Shown piece after piece: positions 54,769 through 62,711 of a stretch of 64,000 nucleotides of DNA. The stretch is from NCBI GenBank assembly GCA_029547605.1, contig JAKPPB010000038.1:1-64000 (forward strand), in the 5' to 3' direction. The number at the start of each line of letters is the position of its first letter. Position 1 is the first letter of the stretch. The DNA comes from Methanobacteriota archaeon. Lineage in GTDB: Archaea; Halobacteriota; Methanomicrobia; Methanomicrobiales; Methanospirillaceae. The notes beneath the pieces are model-generated. The model saw only the letters and a list, made by a program, of their open reading frames with translations. It did not search any database and was not told where the DNA came from. Made by a program: the position numbers and the translations under genes.

Positions 54769-55193
54769 TTTCAATCGGTAATCCGTTTCCTTACCTTCGC
54801 ATTCAACATACTCACGGAATCCCTGGCATTTTAAAATTGTAACCAGGATGGCATGCTGATACACTTTTCCCATTCTTCCTCTTTCGATATGGAGACACCG
54901 CCTATCAGCAGGTTAACCCGGTTAAAAAAAGGTGATTTCTTCTCAAATCAAAGGCAGACATCCAGAATCATTTCACATACAGCCACTAAAGTATACTAAC
55001 TGGTAAAATGGGAAGATGGTATGGTAGACCCGGTTTGGGAGTGTGCAGGACTCTCCCTTGCTGAAGAAGACAACTTACGTGATCATCACATTTTCCCCAT
55101 CATGCCAGATGTATCTGCAGGGTAGAGCTACCCTTCAGTGTTTTCGTGTTCAGGAATTCAGGGAAGCCATCTGCTTTCCCCCCATGCACCCGT
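54769..55193. other. 425-base intergenic region, nothing recognised
   Basis: No ORF with protein-like composition or signals on either strand, and no copy of the dispersed element. It contains TATA-like AT tracts near 54990-55000 of uncertain meaning. Confidence 0.35.
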
Positions 55194-56030
55194 TCATCCG
55201 CACCTCTTCGGCGAGAAATCCGGCACCATGACCATGATGCTCTGGTTTACCTCCCCGGTCATCGTGACATTCCGGTCATTTCCAACGCAATAGCACCTTG
55301 CCGAGATGATCGGCACGCCGGATCCCTCCTGGATGAAGGCGACGTACCAGCCTTCCGGGGTTCGCTCGGTCCTGATTGACTTGATCGGGAAGGTATCTGC
55401 CGGGTATCTCTTCAGTTCAGGGTACGCATTCTGGATAATCCTGACTGCTTCCCTCTCCTCGGGAAAGTTCCATCTGCCATAGGTCTCCCACCAGGATCGC
55501 ACCTCGGTCCTGTTGGGATGGAAGTAGTACAGCGAACAGAGTGCCGGAGGATACCTCCCGGCCCGGTACCCCTCGATGAGGAAGAGCGCCTCGTTTCCTG
55601 CAGTGGACGTCTGGTTAAACGGCCAGTAAGAGCTGAAAGGCGAAAAGACCGTGGCAGCAGGTTCGGTGGAATCGATCTCCTGCATCAGTCGTTCAACGTC
55701 GGCATGGGTAATCCAGTTGTCAGGCACCTCAAGCACCATTACCTGCACGCCAGGGTGTGTGCAGAGGTCACGATGGAACTCAACCGGCGTGTGTGTGGAA
55801 AAGTAACAGGCATCGGCTTCCATCAGGTGGACTTCCGGGGATCCGATCAGCCGATCGAAAGAGCATGCACCCCCGATATGTCCTGACGTATTTTCCGCAG
55901 AGACTATTGTCCCATGCCCATCTCCAGGATTGCCGATACACCCTGCACAGGCGAGCAGCAAAGCGAGGAAGGCAATGCCGGGATTGATTCTGCGAAGATT
56001 CTTGAGGGGTGGTTGCAGAAGGAGTGCCAT
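55194..56030 (-). CDS. lipoprotein of unknown function
   Basis: A 278-residue protein with signal peptide (INPGIAFLALLLACAGC) and lipobox Cys near residue 31. The mature part holds several cysteines (GGACSF, ADACYF, DLCTH, RCYC) and aromatic-rich segments (FSPFSSYWPFN, WETYGRWNF). An AGGAG sits about ten bases before the ATG. No family recognised. Likely surface-anchored and disulfide-bonded. Confidence 0.7.
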   Translation of the reverse strand: MALLLQPPLKNLRRINPGIAFLALLLACAGCIGNPGDGHGTIVSAENTSGHIGGACSFDRLIGSPEVHLMEADACYFSTHTPVEFHRDLCTHPGVQVMVLEVPDNWITHADVERLMQEIDSTEPAATVFSPFSSYWPFNQTSTAGNEALFLIEGYRAGRYPPALCSLYYFHPNRTEVRSWWETYGRWNFPEEREAVRIIQNAYPELKRYPADTFPIKSIRTERTPEGWYVAFIQEGSGVPIISARCYCVGNDRNVTMTGEVNQSIMVMVPDFSPKRCG

Positions 56031-56220
56031 ATTCCAGTCTCCTGATCACCATTTGGTGCCTGAGAATTAAGGTATTTCCAGGTCGTCAACTCCCGGTTCA
56101 ATTTTTACGAAGGCACATGGTCCGTCACCATATTCCCAGGCAGATATGATCTATGCAAGTGTTTGCCCAGATCCACTGTGACCTGTCCCTCTCAATGAGA
56201 GCCAACTTGGGAATCGATTA

Positions 56221-56228
56221 TTTATAAG
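56221..56228 (+). promoter_or_regulatory. TATA box of the flavodoxin gene
   Basis: TTTATAAG ends 21 bases before the ATG at 56249, predicting a leaderless or near-leaderless transcript. Confidence 0.55.
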
Positions 56229-56248
56229 AGAACCCTCCATGAGAGACT

Positions 56249-56671
56249 ATGACTGATATCGCGGTATTTGTTGATTCAAGGGGTGGGAACACGAGGAAGG
56301 TGGCGGACGCCATTGCAGCCGGATTGAATGTGACAGTGGGGGATCTGAGTGCCGCGCTCCCCGCGGGTGCAAAAGTCGTATTTCTCGGCAGCGGAGTCTA
56401 CGGGGGAAAGCCTGGCGATGCCATGACAAAATTCATCTCGTCCGGAGACTTTAGGGGGCGAAAGGTGGCCCTCTTTGCCACCTCAGGCGGTGCAGAGGGG
56501 GCAAAGAAAGTGCTTGAGACGATGGGTGTTGCTCTGAAAGAGAGGGGAGCGGTTATCCTTGGCACCTACCACTGCAGGGGAAAGTTCCTCTTCACCAACA
56601 GGGGGCACCCAGGGCCCGAAGACCTGGAGAACGCACGTATTTTTGCAAGGGAGATTCTCGCAAAGTCCTGA
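56249..56671 (+). CDS. flavodoxin-like protein
   Basis: A 140-residue FMN-binding electron carrier. DIAVFVDSRGGNTRKVADAIA holds the phosphate-binding loop, VVFLGSGVYGGKP the second loop and FATSGGAEGAKKV the third. Length is that of a short-chain flavodoxin. Partner unknown; its 3' end is followed after about 40 bases by repeat copy A. Confidence 0.85.
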   Translation: MTDIAVFVDSRGGNTRKVADAIAAGLNVTVGDLSAALPAGAKVVFLGSGVYGGKPGDAMTKFISSGDFRGRKVALFATSGGAEGAKKVLETMGVALKERGAVILGTYHCRGKFLFTNRGHPGPEDLENARIFAREILAKS

Positions 56672-56712
56672 AACCCGCCAAGGGGAGAAAGAGGCTATCT
56701 CCTCATTTTTCG

Positions 56713-56898
56713 GCTCTTCGCTATCTGGTGTGGGCAGGATTGGTGAACCGGACACATATTGTGGGGGCTATCCGCCCCCACACCCCCACATGCGATGCAC
56801 GCCGCTGCCCCCGATGGACGCCCCGGCGGCGGTTCAGTGTCTGGATTGATATCCAGATAACAACCTTGATTCAGTCTCCCCACACCACACAGGGAGGA
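56713..56898 (+). repeat. 187-bp dispersed element, copy A
   Basis: About 186 bp from GGCTCTTCG to GGGAGGA. It contains near-terminal inverted repeats GGTGTGGGCAGGAT (from 56728) and the complement of GGTGTGGGGAGACT (ending 56890), and a strong internal hairpin TGTGGGGGC-TATCC-GCCCCCACA at 56761-56783. The first about 75 bases are identical to copy B. It abuts the 3' end of the Cache lipoprotein pseudogene. Confidence 0.85.
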
Positions 56899-56902
56899 GA
56901 CC

Positions 56903-57416
56903 CTTTTTATGATGCTGCCCCTTCAACCGGACCGGTATAGATGCCGGAACCGGGCCACCAGCTCCCATCGATCTTCACGCCATACCCGGGTTTTGCCTCA
57001 AGCGTCCGGTTGTGCATGGGACTGATGCAATAAAACCGGTAACAGCCACTCCCGCTCCTGAAAATGTCCCCATCTCCCTGATAAATATCCCGGCTACACC
57101 CTCATCCAGCCGGTTCTTTCCGACCACTTCGGGATTGATCAGATGTGTAAGGTTGGCCATATTGGAATCGCAGGCTTAGATGTTTAGCTCGCCCTGGATG
57201 AACGAGCCGTTTGGGTCGTTGAACTCTGCAAGGGCCTTCTCCTTGCCGTGGATGTGGACATAATCGACCGCCTGCTCTACGAAGGCCACAAGTGTCTCAT
57301 TTGAGGCAGAGATCACCTCCGTCCGGGAGCCCCGGGACCACCGGTTTCATATGGTAATTACTATCAGGGATGTGGATGCACCCGCCCAGAAGGAGAAAAA
57401 AGCCAAGCGTCATCAT
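56903..57416 (-). pseudogene. Cache-domain lipoprotein, frameshifted and with in-frame TAA
   Basis: From ATG 57416 the minus strand reads a short signal peptide with lipobox (TLGFFLLLGGC). The frame changes near 57320, then reads SNETLVAFVEQAVDYVHIHG, KALAEFNDPNGSF and GELNI, a TAA at 57176-57178, then INPEVVGKNRLDEGVAGIFIREM. A second frame change near 57050 is needed to continue with YRFYCISPMHNRTLE and PGYGVKIDGSWWPGSGIYTG. This is the order of a single-Cache sensor domain (FNDPNGSF, HPxNPExVGKN, HNRTLEPK, WWxGSGIY). The gene is dead; the end lies five bases from repeat copy A. Confidence 0.75.
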
Positions 57417-57516
57417 CCCAATAAAAGCTCATATCGAACTCATCATGGGAATACCCTGGTTGTTGCTCCCCAAATAAAAAAATCACATGATTCTCACCGG
57501 GACGCACGCATACAGA

Positions 57517-57542
57517 ATGAAAAACGCGAACGCGTTTTTCAT
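57517..57542. promoter_or_regulatory. perfect 26-base palindrome
   Basis: ATGAAAAACGCG, two bases AA, then CGCGTTTTTCAT: a perfect 12-bp inverted repeat in the gap between the dead Cache lipoprotein gene and the divergent M23 lipoprotein gene. It could be a regulator's binding site or a cruciform/RNA hairpin. No second copy was noticed in the window. Confidence 0.5.
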
Positions 57543-57650
57543 AGGAAAAAGAATATGCCTCACACGTCATGCTCGATGCTTTCCAATCAGTGCATCCGAT
57601 CCATCAATTCGTTTTTCATCCTGTTCACCAAATAGTATCAGGTTCAGATC

Positions 57651-58874
57651 ATGCCAAGAATACCCATTCTCCTCATCCTCATCGTGGCCCTGGCAATCTT
57701 TGCCGCCGGGTGCACACAGCCCATCGAAGAGCACAAATCTGCACCCGTGGGGTCGCAAGTAAACATCACGGTCCCGGTCCCCCCAATTCCGGTCCGGAGC
57801 AGTGCGGGTATGAACCTCGCGTACGAACTCGAACTCTCGTCAGAAAAGGGTCTCATGTTCGTGCCTGAGCATGTCGAGGTCATCGACCCCGCGACCGGAA
57901 AGGTACTCTACTCTCCTGAAAAGGACCTGCTCCCGTCCCTGTACCACCCGGCAGCAGATCCACTGCCTTCTCAGGCAGATCTACAGAACGGCACAGGCAA
58001 GGTGCCGGTCCCGAGGATCTCGCTCTGGTTTGCAGTCGATCCGGCTGCCGTGCCGGACCGCCTTGTCCACCGGGTCACGCTCAACATGAGCGGGAGCGGG
58101 CAGCCCCCGCTTACCTTCACCGGCGGCGAGGTCAGGGTGCGAAAGGACCTCTCCCCCGTCATCGTCGGCTCTCCGATGCGTGGACCGGGCTGGCTCGCGC
58201 TCGAGACCACCGCACCGAATACACACCACTTCGGCGCCCAGATCACGATTGGGGGGGTGACCCGCGTCCCGCAGAAGTTCGCACAGGACTGGATCTACGT
58301 TGACCCCGTGACCGGCAAGGCGGCTGAAGGTGATGCGGGCCTTTCCCGGAACTACTACGGGTTTGGAAGAGAGATCCTCTCGGTCTCAAACGGCACGGTC
58401 GTAGACATGCTCGACGGGCTGCCGGACCACGAGCGGATCTATTCCCCGCAGGGAGTCAGCATCGGGACTGCCGCAGGCAACTACGTGATCGTCGATATGG
58501 GAAACAGCAAGTATGCCTGCTATGCCCACATGGTCAACGGGTCTGTCCAGGTCGCGAACGGTGACCACGTCACCGAGGGACAGGTCCTCGGCCTGATGGG
58601 CAACAGCGGCAACTCGGATATCCCCCACCTCCACTTCCAGGTCGTCGAAGGGACACCCTCGTTCCTTGGTGCTGAAGGGTACCCCCATGTCTACCGGGCC
58701 TTTGACGTGACAGGCGAGGTCAACCAGACCCGTGGCATCGCACTGTTCTCCGAGCCTGGCTTTACCATGGAACAGTTATGGTCAGAATTTGACACGCTCG
58801 TTTCGTTCTACCCTTCACCCGTGCACCAGGAGGAGAGCCTCCCCGGCAACTGGGTGATCATGGACCTTCCCTGA
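57651..58874 (+). CDS. M23-type (LytM fold) lipoprotein
   Basis: A 407-residue secreted protein with signal peptide and lipobox (ILLILIVALAIFAAGC). The C-terminal half carries the peptidase M23 fold: QKFAQDW, NYYGFGREILSVSNGTVV, ACYAHMVNGSVQVANGDHVTEGQVLGLMGNSG and PHLHFQV near residue 326. Metal ligands are the FAQDW Asp and the HLHF histidine; the exact first His of lysostaphin-type enzymes is not evident. Archaea lack murein, so it probably acts on pseudo- or protein substrates, or is only structural. Confidence 0.82.
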   Translation: MPRIPILLILIVALAIFAAGCTQPIEEHKSAPVGSQVNITVPVPPIPVRSSAGMNLAYELELSSEKGLMFVPEHVEVIDPATGKVLYSPEKDLLPSLYHPAADPLPSQADLQNGTGKVPVPRISLWFAVDPAAVPDRLVHRVTLNMSGSGQPPLTFTGGEVRVRKDLSPVIVGSPMRGPGWLALETTAPNTHHFGAQITIGGVTRVPQKFAQDWIYVDPVTGKAAEGDAGLSRNYYGFGREILSVSNGTVVDMLDGLPDHERIYSPQGVSIGTAAGNYVIVDMGNSKYACYAHMVNGSVQVANGDHVTEGQVLGLMGNSGNSDIPHLHFQVVEGTPSFLGAEGYPHVYRAFDVTGEVNQTRGIALFSEPGFTMEQLWSEFDTLVSFYPSPVHQEESLPGNWVIMDLP

Positions 58875-58959
58875 ACATCATTTTTTAACAGGAAAATAAC
58901 TCTGTAATGTTCCATTTTTCTATCACACCCCCCATGTTTACCCACCCCAGAAAAGAGTA

Positions 58960-60975
58960 TCACATCCCTTTGATCACCAGCACCGTGATGTCGTCGAACT
59001 GGGGCATGTCCCCTGAAAATTCCCGGAGTTCCGAGAGGATCCGGTCGAGTATCTGCGGGGCAGAGAGGTGGACGTGCTCCCGTATGATCGCATGAAGCCG
59101 TGCCTCGCCAAAGAACTGCTCCTGCGTATTCATCGAATCCGTGACCCCGTCCGTATACATGACGACCACGTCACCGGTCCCGATCGCCACGGTGCGGGAG
59201 GAATACTCCTGGTTTGCATCTGCGCCGAGCGCGATGCCGGTGGGGAGGAGCTCTTCCAGTGTCCCGTCCTGCGTGCGGATCACGACAGGGGGGTTGTGGC
59301 CGGCATTCACATAGGTGAGGGTGCGGTCCGATTCCGAGAGCCTCCCGAAGAAGAGGGTGACGAACATGCCGGACTTTGAGTCCTCGGTGATAATGTTGTT
59401 TGCATCCCTGATGGCCTGTGCCGGGTCGCGGTGCCAGAGGGCGTTGACCCGGACGACGATCCGGGAGAGCGCCATGAAGAGCGCGGCGGGCACGCCTTTC
59501 CCGGACACGTCTGCGACGAGGAGGCCGAGCGTTCCCTTCGACAGGGCGATGATCTCGAACGGGATCACGTCAAAAAAGTCGCCGCCGACCTCCTTTGCCA
59601 TCACGGTCCGTGCAGCGATATCAAATCCCCTGATCTGGGGAATTACGTCGGGCATGAAGCTCTTCTGGATATCCGCGGCGATCTGGAGCTCGGCGTTCGA
59701 GCGGGCAAGCCTCCCCTCCATCTCGCGGCGCTCGGTGATGTCCCGGATTGTCTCGATGGCGCCGGTGACATTTCCCTGCGGGTCGTAGAGGGGGCTTGCC
59801 TTCGCCCAGAAATACCTCCCTGTCCGGCCTGCAAGGCTCGGGATGAAGGTGTCCACGACAAGTGTATCCCCTTCACGCCTGACATGGGTATAGAGACGCT
59901 CCAGTTCAGCCTCGGGCATCAGGACAAGGTTTGCGAGCATCGGCCTGCGTTCCTGGTAGAACGGCAGCGAGTACTCGTAGTCTCCCTTCCCGATCATGGA
60001 CTCTGCGGGAATACCGGTCAGCTCCTCCATTGCCCGGTTCCAGGTGATGACGACGCCGTCCTTGTCGATGGCAAGGGTTGCATCCGGCAGGAAACTGATA
60101 ATATCCGCGAGGCTCCGGCGGGACCGGACGATCTCCTGCTCGTCTCGCTTCCGGTCGGTGATGTCCCGGATTGTCTCGATGGCGCCGGTGACATTTCCCT
60201 TCTCATCGTAGAGCGGGCTCGCCTTCGCCCAGAAATAGGCCCCTCCAGGCCGGAAGTCCGGGATGAAGATGTCGACGATGAGGGTATCGCCCCTCCGCTC
60301 GACAAAGTCATACCGCTTCTCGATCTCTTCCCCGGGCATGAAGACGAGATTGGCAAGCATCGGCCGCCGCTCCTTGTAGAACGGGAGGGCATACTCGTAG
60401 TCGCCCTTGCCAACCATGTTGCCTGCAGGAACGCCAGTCAACTCCTCCATCGCCCGGTTCCAGGCGATGACCGTGCCCTCACGGTCGATGACCAGCGTTG
60501 CGTCAGGGAGGAAATCGATGATCTCGGCCATCTCCCGGGTTGTCTTTGCCATCTCGTGCTCGGCCCGTTTCCGGTCAGTGATATCACGGATCGTCTCGAT
60601 GGCGCCGATGATGCTGCCATCCGCACCATAGAGGGGACTTGCCTTGGCCCAGAGGTATGCACCACCGGGCCGGAAGTCCGGGATGAAGATGTCCACAACC
60701 AGCGTGTCACCCGTCCGCACCACGGTATCGTATTTTTTCTCAACCTCGGCGCCGGGCATGAAGATGAGGTTGGCGAGGATGGGGCGCCTTTGGCCGTAAA
60801 AAGGGAGGGCATACTCGTAGTCGCCCTTCCCGAGCATTTCTCCCGCAGGAACGCCGGTCAGCTCCTCCATCGCCCGGTTCCAGGCAATCACCCTTTCCCC
60901 GCGGTCGATGACCAGCGTTGCATCCGGCAAAAAGTCAATGATCTCTGTCTGGAAAGAGCGGCCTGGGGACTCCAT
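58960..60975 (-). CDS. triple-PAS sensor with SpoIIE-type PP2C phosphatase domain
   Basis: About 671 residues. Three PAS domains of about 139 residues each (starts IIDFLPDATLVID, again IIDFLPDATLVID, then IISFLPDATLAID) are almost identical to one another, each with AWNRAMEELTG, GKGDYEYALPFY and GAIETIRDITDRK. They are followed by a PP2C domain: EVGGDFFDV near 463, VADVSGKGVPAALFMA, NAGHNPP, GDVVVMYTDGVTDS and FDDITVLVIK. Such proteins dephosphorylate anti-anti-sigma-like or other partners in response to a signal. ATG at 60975 is preferred to TTG 61029. Cytosolic. Confidence 0.88.
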   Translation of the reverse strand: MESPGRSFQTEIIDFLPDATLVIDRGERVIAWNRAMEELTGVPAGEMLGKGDYEYALPFYGQRRPILANLIFMPGAEVEKKYDTVVRTGDTLVVDIFIPDFRPGGAYLWAKASPLYGADGSIIGAIETIRDITDRKRAEHEMAKTTREMAEIIDFLPDATLVIDREGTVIAWNRAMEELTGVPAGNMVGKGDYEYALPFYKERRPMLANLVFMPGEEIEKRYDFVERRGDTLIVDIFIPDFRPGGAYFWAKASPLYDEKGNVTGAIETIRDITDRKRDEQEIVRSRRSLADIISFLPDATLAIDKDGVVITWNRAMEELTGIPAESMIGKGDYEYSLPFYQERRPMLANLVLMPEAELERLYTHVRREGDTLVVDTFIPSLAGRTGRYFWAKASPLYDPQGNVTGAIETIRDITERREMEGRLARSNAELQIAADIQKSFMPDVIPQIRGFDIAARTVMAKEVGGDFFDVIPFEIIALSKGTLGLLVADVSGKGVPAALFMALSRIVVRVNALWHRDPAQAIRDANNIITEDSKSGMFVTLFFGRLSESDRTLTYVNAGHNPPVVIRTQDGTLEELLPTGIALGADANQEYSSRTVAIGTGDVVVMYTDGVTDSMNTQEQFFGEARLHAIIREHVHLSAPQILDRILSELREFSGDMPQFDDITVLVIKGM

Positions 60976-61029
60976 CTCATGCACCTCGCAGGATGTGTGC
61001 GGTGATAGGGCATCAAGGTTCGGAATCAA

Positions 61030-61569
61030 GGGAGACGAAAAATGGTAGTTCCTGTGATTACCCGCAGTCTCATTTCCCCCCCCGGCATCCTCCGATCCTG
61101 AATCCGGCTCTCCCTCGATTCGAAAATTCGGAGAAAGGGAGAAATTTTCCGGGTTCCTGCCTCAATCCCCCTTCCCATCCGGATAATCCCAGGCCATGCA
61201 CCTCATCGTTCCTGCCGGCGGAGGGTCTTCGCGAGCGTGATAGTCTTTCCCATGCTATTCGTTCCGCTTGACTTGGGTGAGTGCGATCGTCATGGTATCG
61301 GTACCTGTTGAGCGTCACCTTGAACCAGGGGGGTGTGGGGGTGGAATCCTTTTGCTGCAGAATCATGCGGGAGATACCTGGAACTGGCGATACCGCTGGG
61401 ACAGCGCTCATTTTCAGGCAGCCCGTCATGAAAGGGATGAGGGATGAGAACGTAAAGCCACCAGGCTCCCTGACAATAAGGCAGGGGATATGCGACAGGA
61501 GATCCTCATTATGTATCTTGTGAACTGCTCCAGACACACGGTATAATTGGATGAACAGGAAAAAAACGA
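61030..61569. other. 540-base region without a firm gene
   Basis: Open frames on the minus strand between 61070 and 61570 do not look like known proteins. A short minus-strand frame starting MGKTITLAKTLRRQER at about 61256 has a protein-like beginning but ends after 16 codons and may be the leftover of a gene start. Repeat copy B follows. Confidence 0.3.
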
Positions 61570-61756
61570 GGCTCTTCGCTATCTGGTGTGGGCAGGATTG
61601 GTGAACCGGACACATATTGTGGGGGCTATCCGCCCCCACACCCGCACATGGGATGCACGCCGCCGCCCCCGAAGGATGCCCCATCGGCGCTTCAGGGACT
61701 GAATTAATATACAGATAACAACCTTGATTCAGTCTCCCCACACAACACAGGGAGGA
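61570..61756 (+). repeat. 187-bp dispersed element, copy B
   Basis: 187 bp from GGCTCTTCG to GGGAGGA, with the hairpin TGTGGGGGC-TATCC-GCCCCCACA at 61618-61640. The first half is identical to copy A, while the second half differs at scattered positions. On the opposite strand a frame of about 57 codons with CxxC and CPVHQSCPHQ stays open in copies A, B and C. Confidence 0.85.
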
Positions 61757-61775
61757 GGCAAAAAAGAAGAAATGG

Positions 61776-62621
61776 TCACCCAGCCACCGGGATCTGGACT
61801 TCTGTGAGGAGTTCGTCTGCAGGCGTTTCGTCCGGGTTGTTCAGGTAGACCTGGCGGTCGGGGCCGGTCGGCTCGAGCCCCTGTCCGGCTGCATACCCGA
61901 ACGCCTTTTCGAACGCGACCGACAAGCCCTCGTGTTCGTAGGGCCCCCGGTACACGACCGATATGACCCGGACCGCGGGGAGCGTCCTGACCGCAAACCG
62001 CGGGTCGGAAACCGCCACCATCCCCTGGATCGGAATTGCCATCTCGATATCAGCATCGGTCTTTCGGTACTCGTGGTCGTAGCAGATAGAGAGGCAGGGG
62101 CCCGTGATCGCAACGCCGTTCTTCTGGTTCTCTGGCGAGAAAATGATCGCCATCAGTTCCGACGACACCCCCCCGCATACCTCTTCGTAGGTGCCGGTCC
62201 TCCGACCAGAGATCACTTTCATCGCGGGGATCTCCTTTATTACAGGTTCTGATACGTTCATGGAAAACAACTCTGAAAAGTCCCTGTTCTCGATGAGAAG
62301 GGACGATATCTTCTCCAGCCGTGCGATCTCGGATAGCGCCGCGTTCTTCCTCTTCTCGACCAGGGCTCTCACGGCATCCCGGTCCCCGGAATCGTGGGCA
62401 GAGAGGATCTCTCCGATCTCGGCAAACCCGAACCCGAGCGTGCAGAGTGTCCTGATCTTCAGCGCATGCTCAATCTGGGAGACCGTGTAATAGCGATACC
62501 CGGTAAACCGGTCCCTGACTTCGGGGACGAGTATCCCCTTCGTGTCATAGAGCCGAAGCGCCTTCTTCGAGAGGTGAGTGAGGGTCGAGAACCTCCCGAT
62601 GGTGATCCGGTCGGACGGCAT
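61776..62621 (-). CDS. MerR-family regulator with GyrI-like effector domain
   Basis: A 281-residue regulator. The N-terminal MerR helix-turn-helix is TIGRFSTLTHLSKKALRLYDTKGILVPE with a RFTGYRYYTVSQ wing, then a long dimerisation helix (DAVRALVEKRKNAALSEIARLEKI). The C-terminal about 150 residues form a GyrI/BmrR-type drug-binding domain (VISVVYRGPYEHEGLSVAFEKAFGYA). Such proteins activate exporters on binding cationic drugs; the RND exporter next to it on the same strand is the natural target, but it lies upstream, so control in cis is only inferred. Confidence 0.88.
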   Translation of the reverse strand: MPSDRITIGRFSTLTHLSKKALRLYDTKGILVPEVRDRFTGYRYYTVSQIEHALKIRTLCTLGFGFAEIGEILSAHDSGDRDAVRALVEKRKNAALSEIARLEKISSLLIENRDFSELFSMNVSEPVIKEIPAMKVISGRRTGTYEEVCGGVSSELMAIIFSPENQKNGVAITGPCLSICYDHEYRKTDADIEMAIPIQGMVAVSDPRFAVRTLPAVRVISVVYRGPYEHEGLSVAFEKAFGYAAGQGLEPTGPDRQVYLNNPDETPADELLTEVQIPVAG

Positions 62622-62711
62622 GGTGCATCAAAAGATTATTTATTCCTGCGATATAGTGGGTTCTTCTCTCTCCCGGGGGAAGGTTTCAGGAAAAGAAGAT
62701 GAGAATTACTC

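Noticed and set aside
59431-61005. Long plus-strand open frame of 524 codons opposite the PAS-PP2C gene
   Set aside because: It is the antisense shadow of a GC-rich repeated gene; its translation is low-complexity and repeats exactly with the PAS units.
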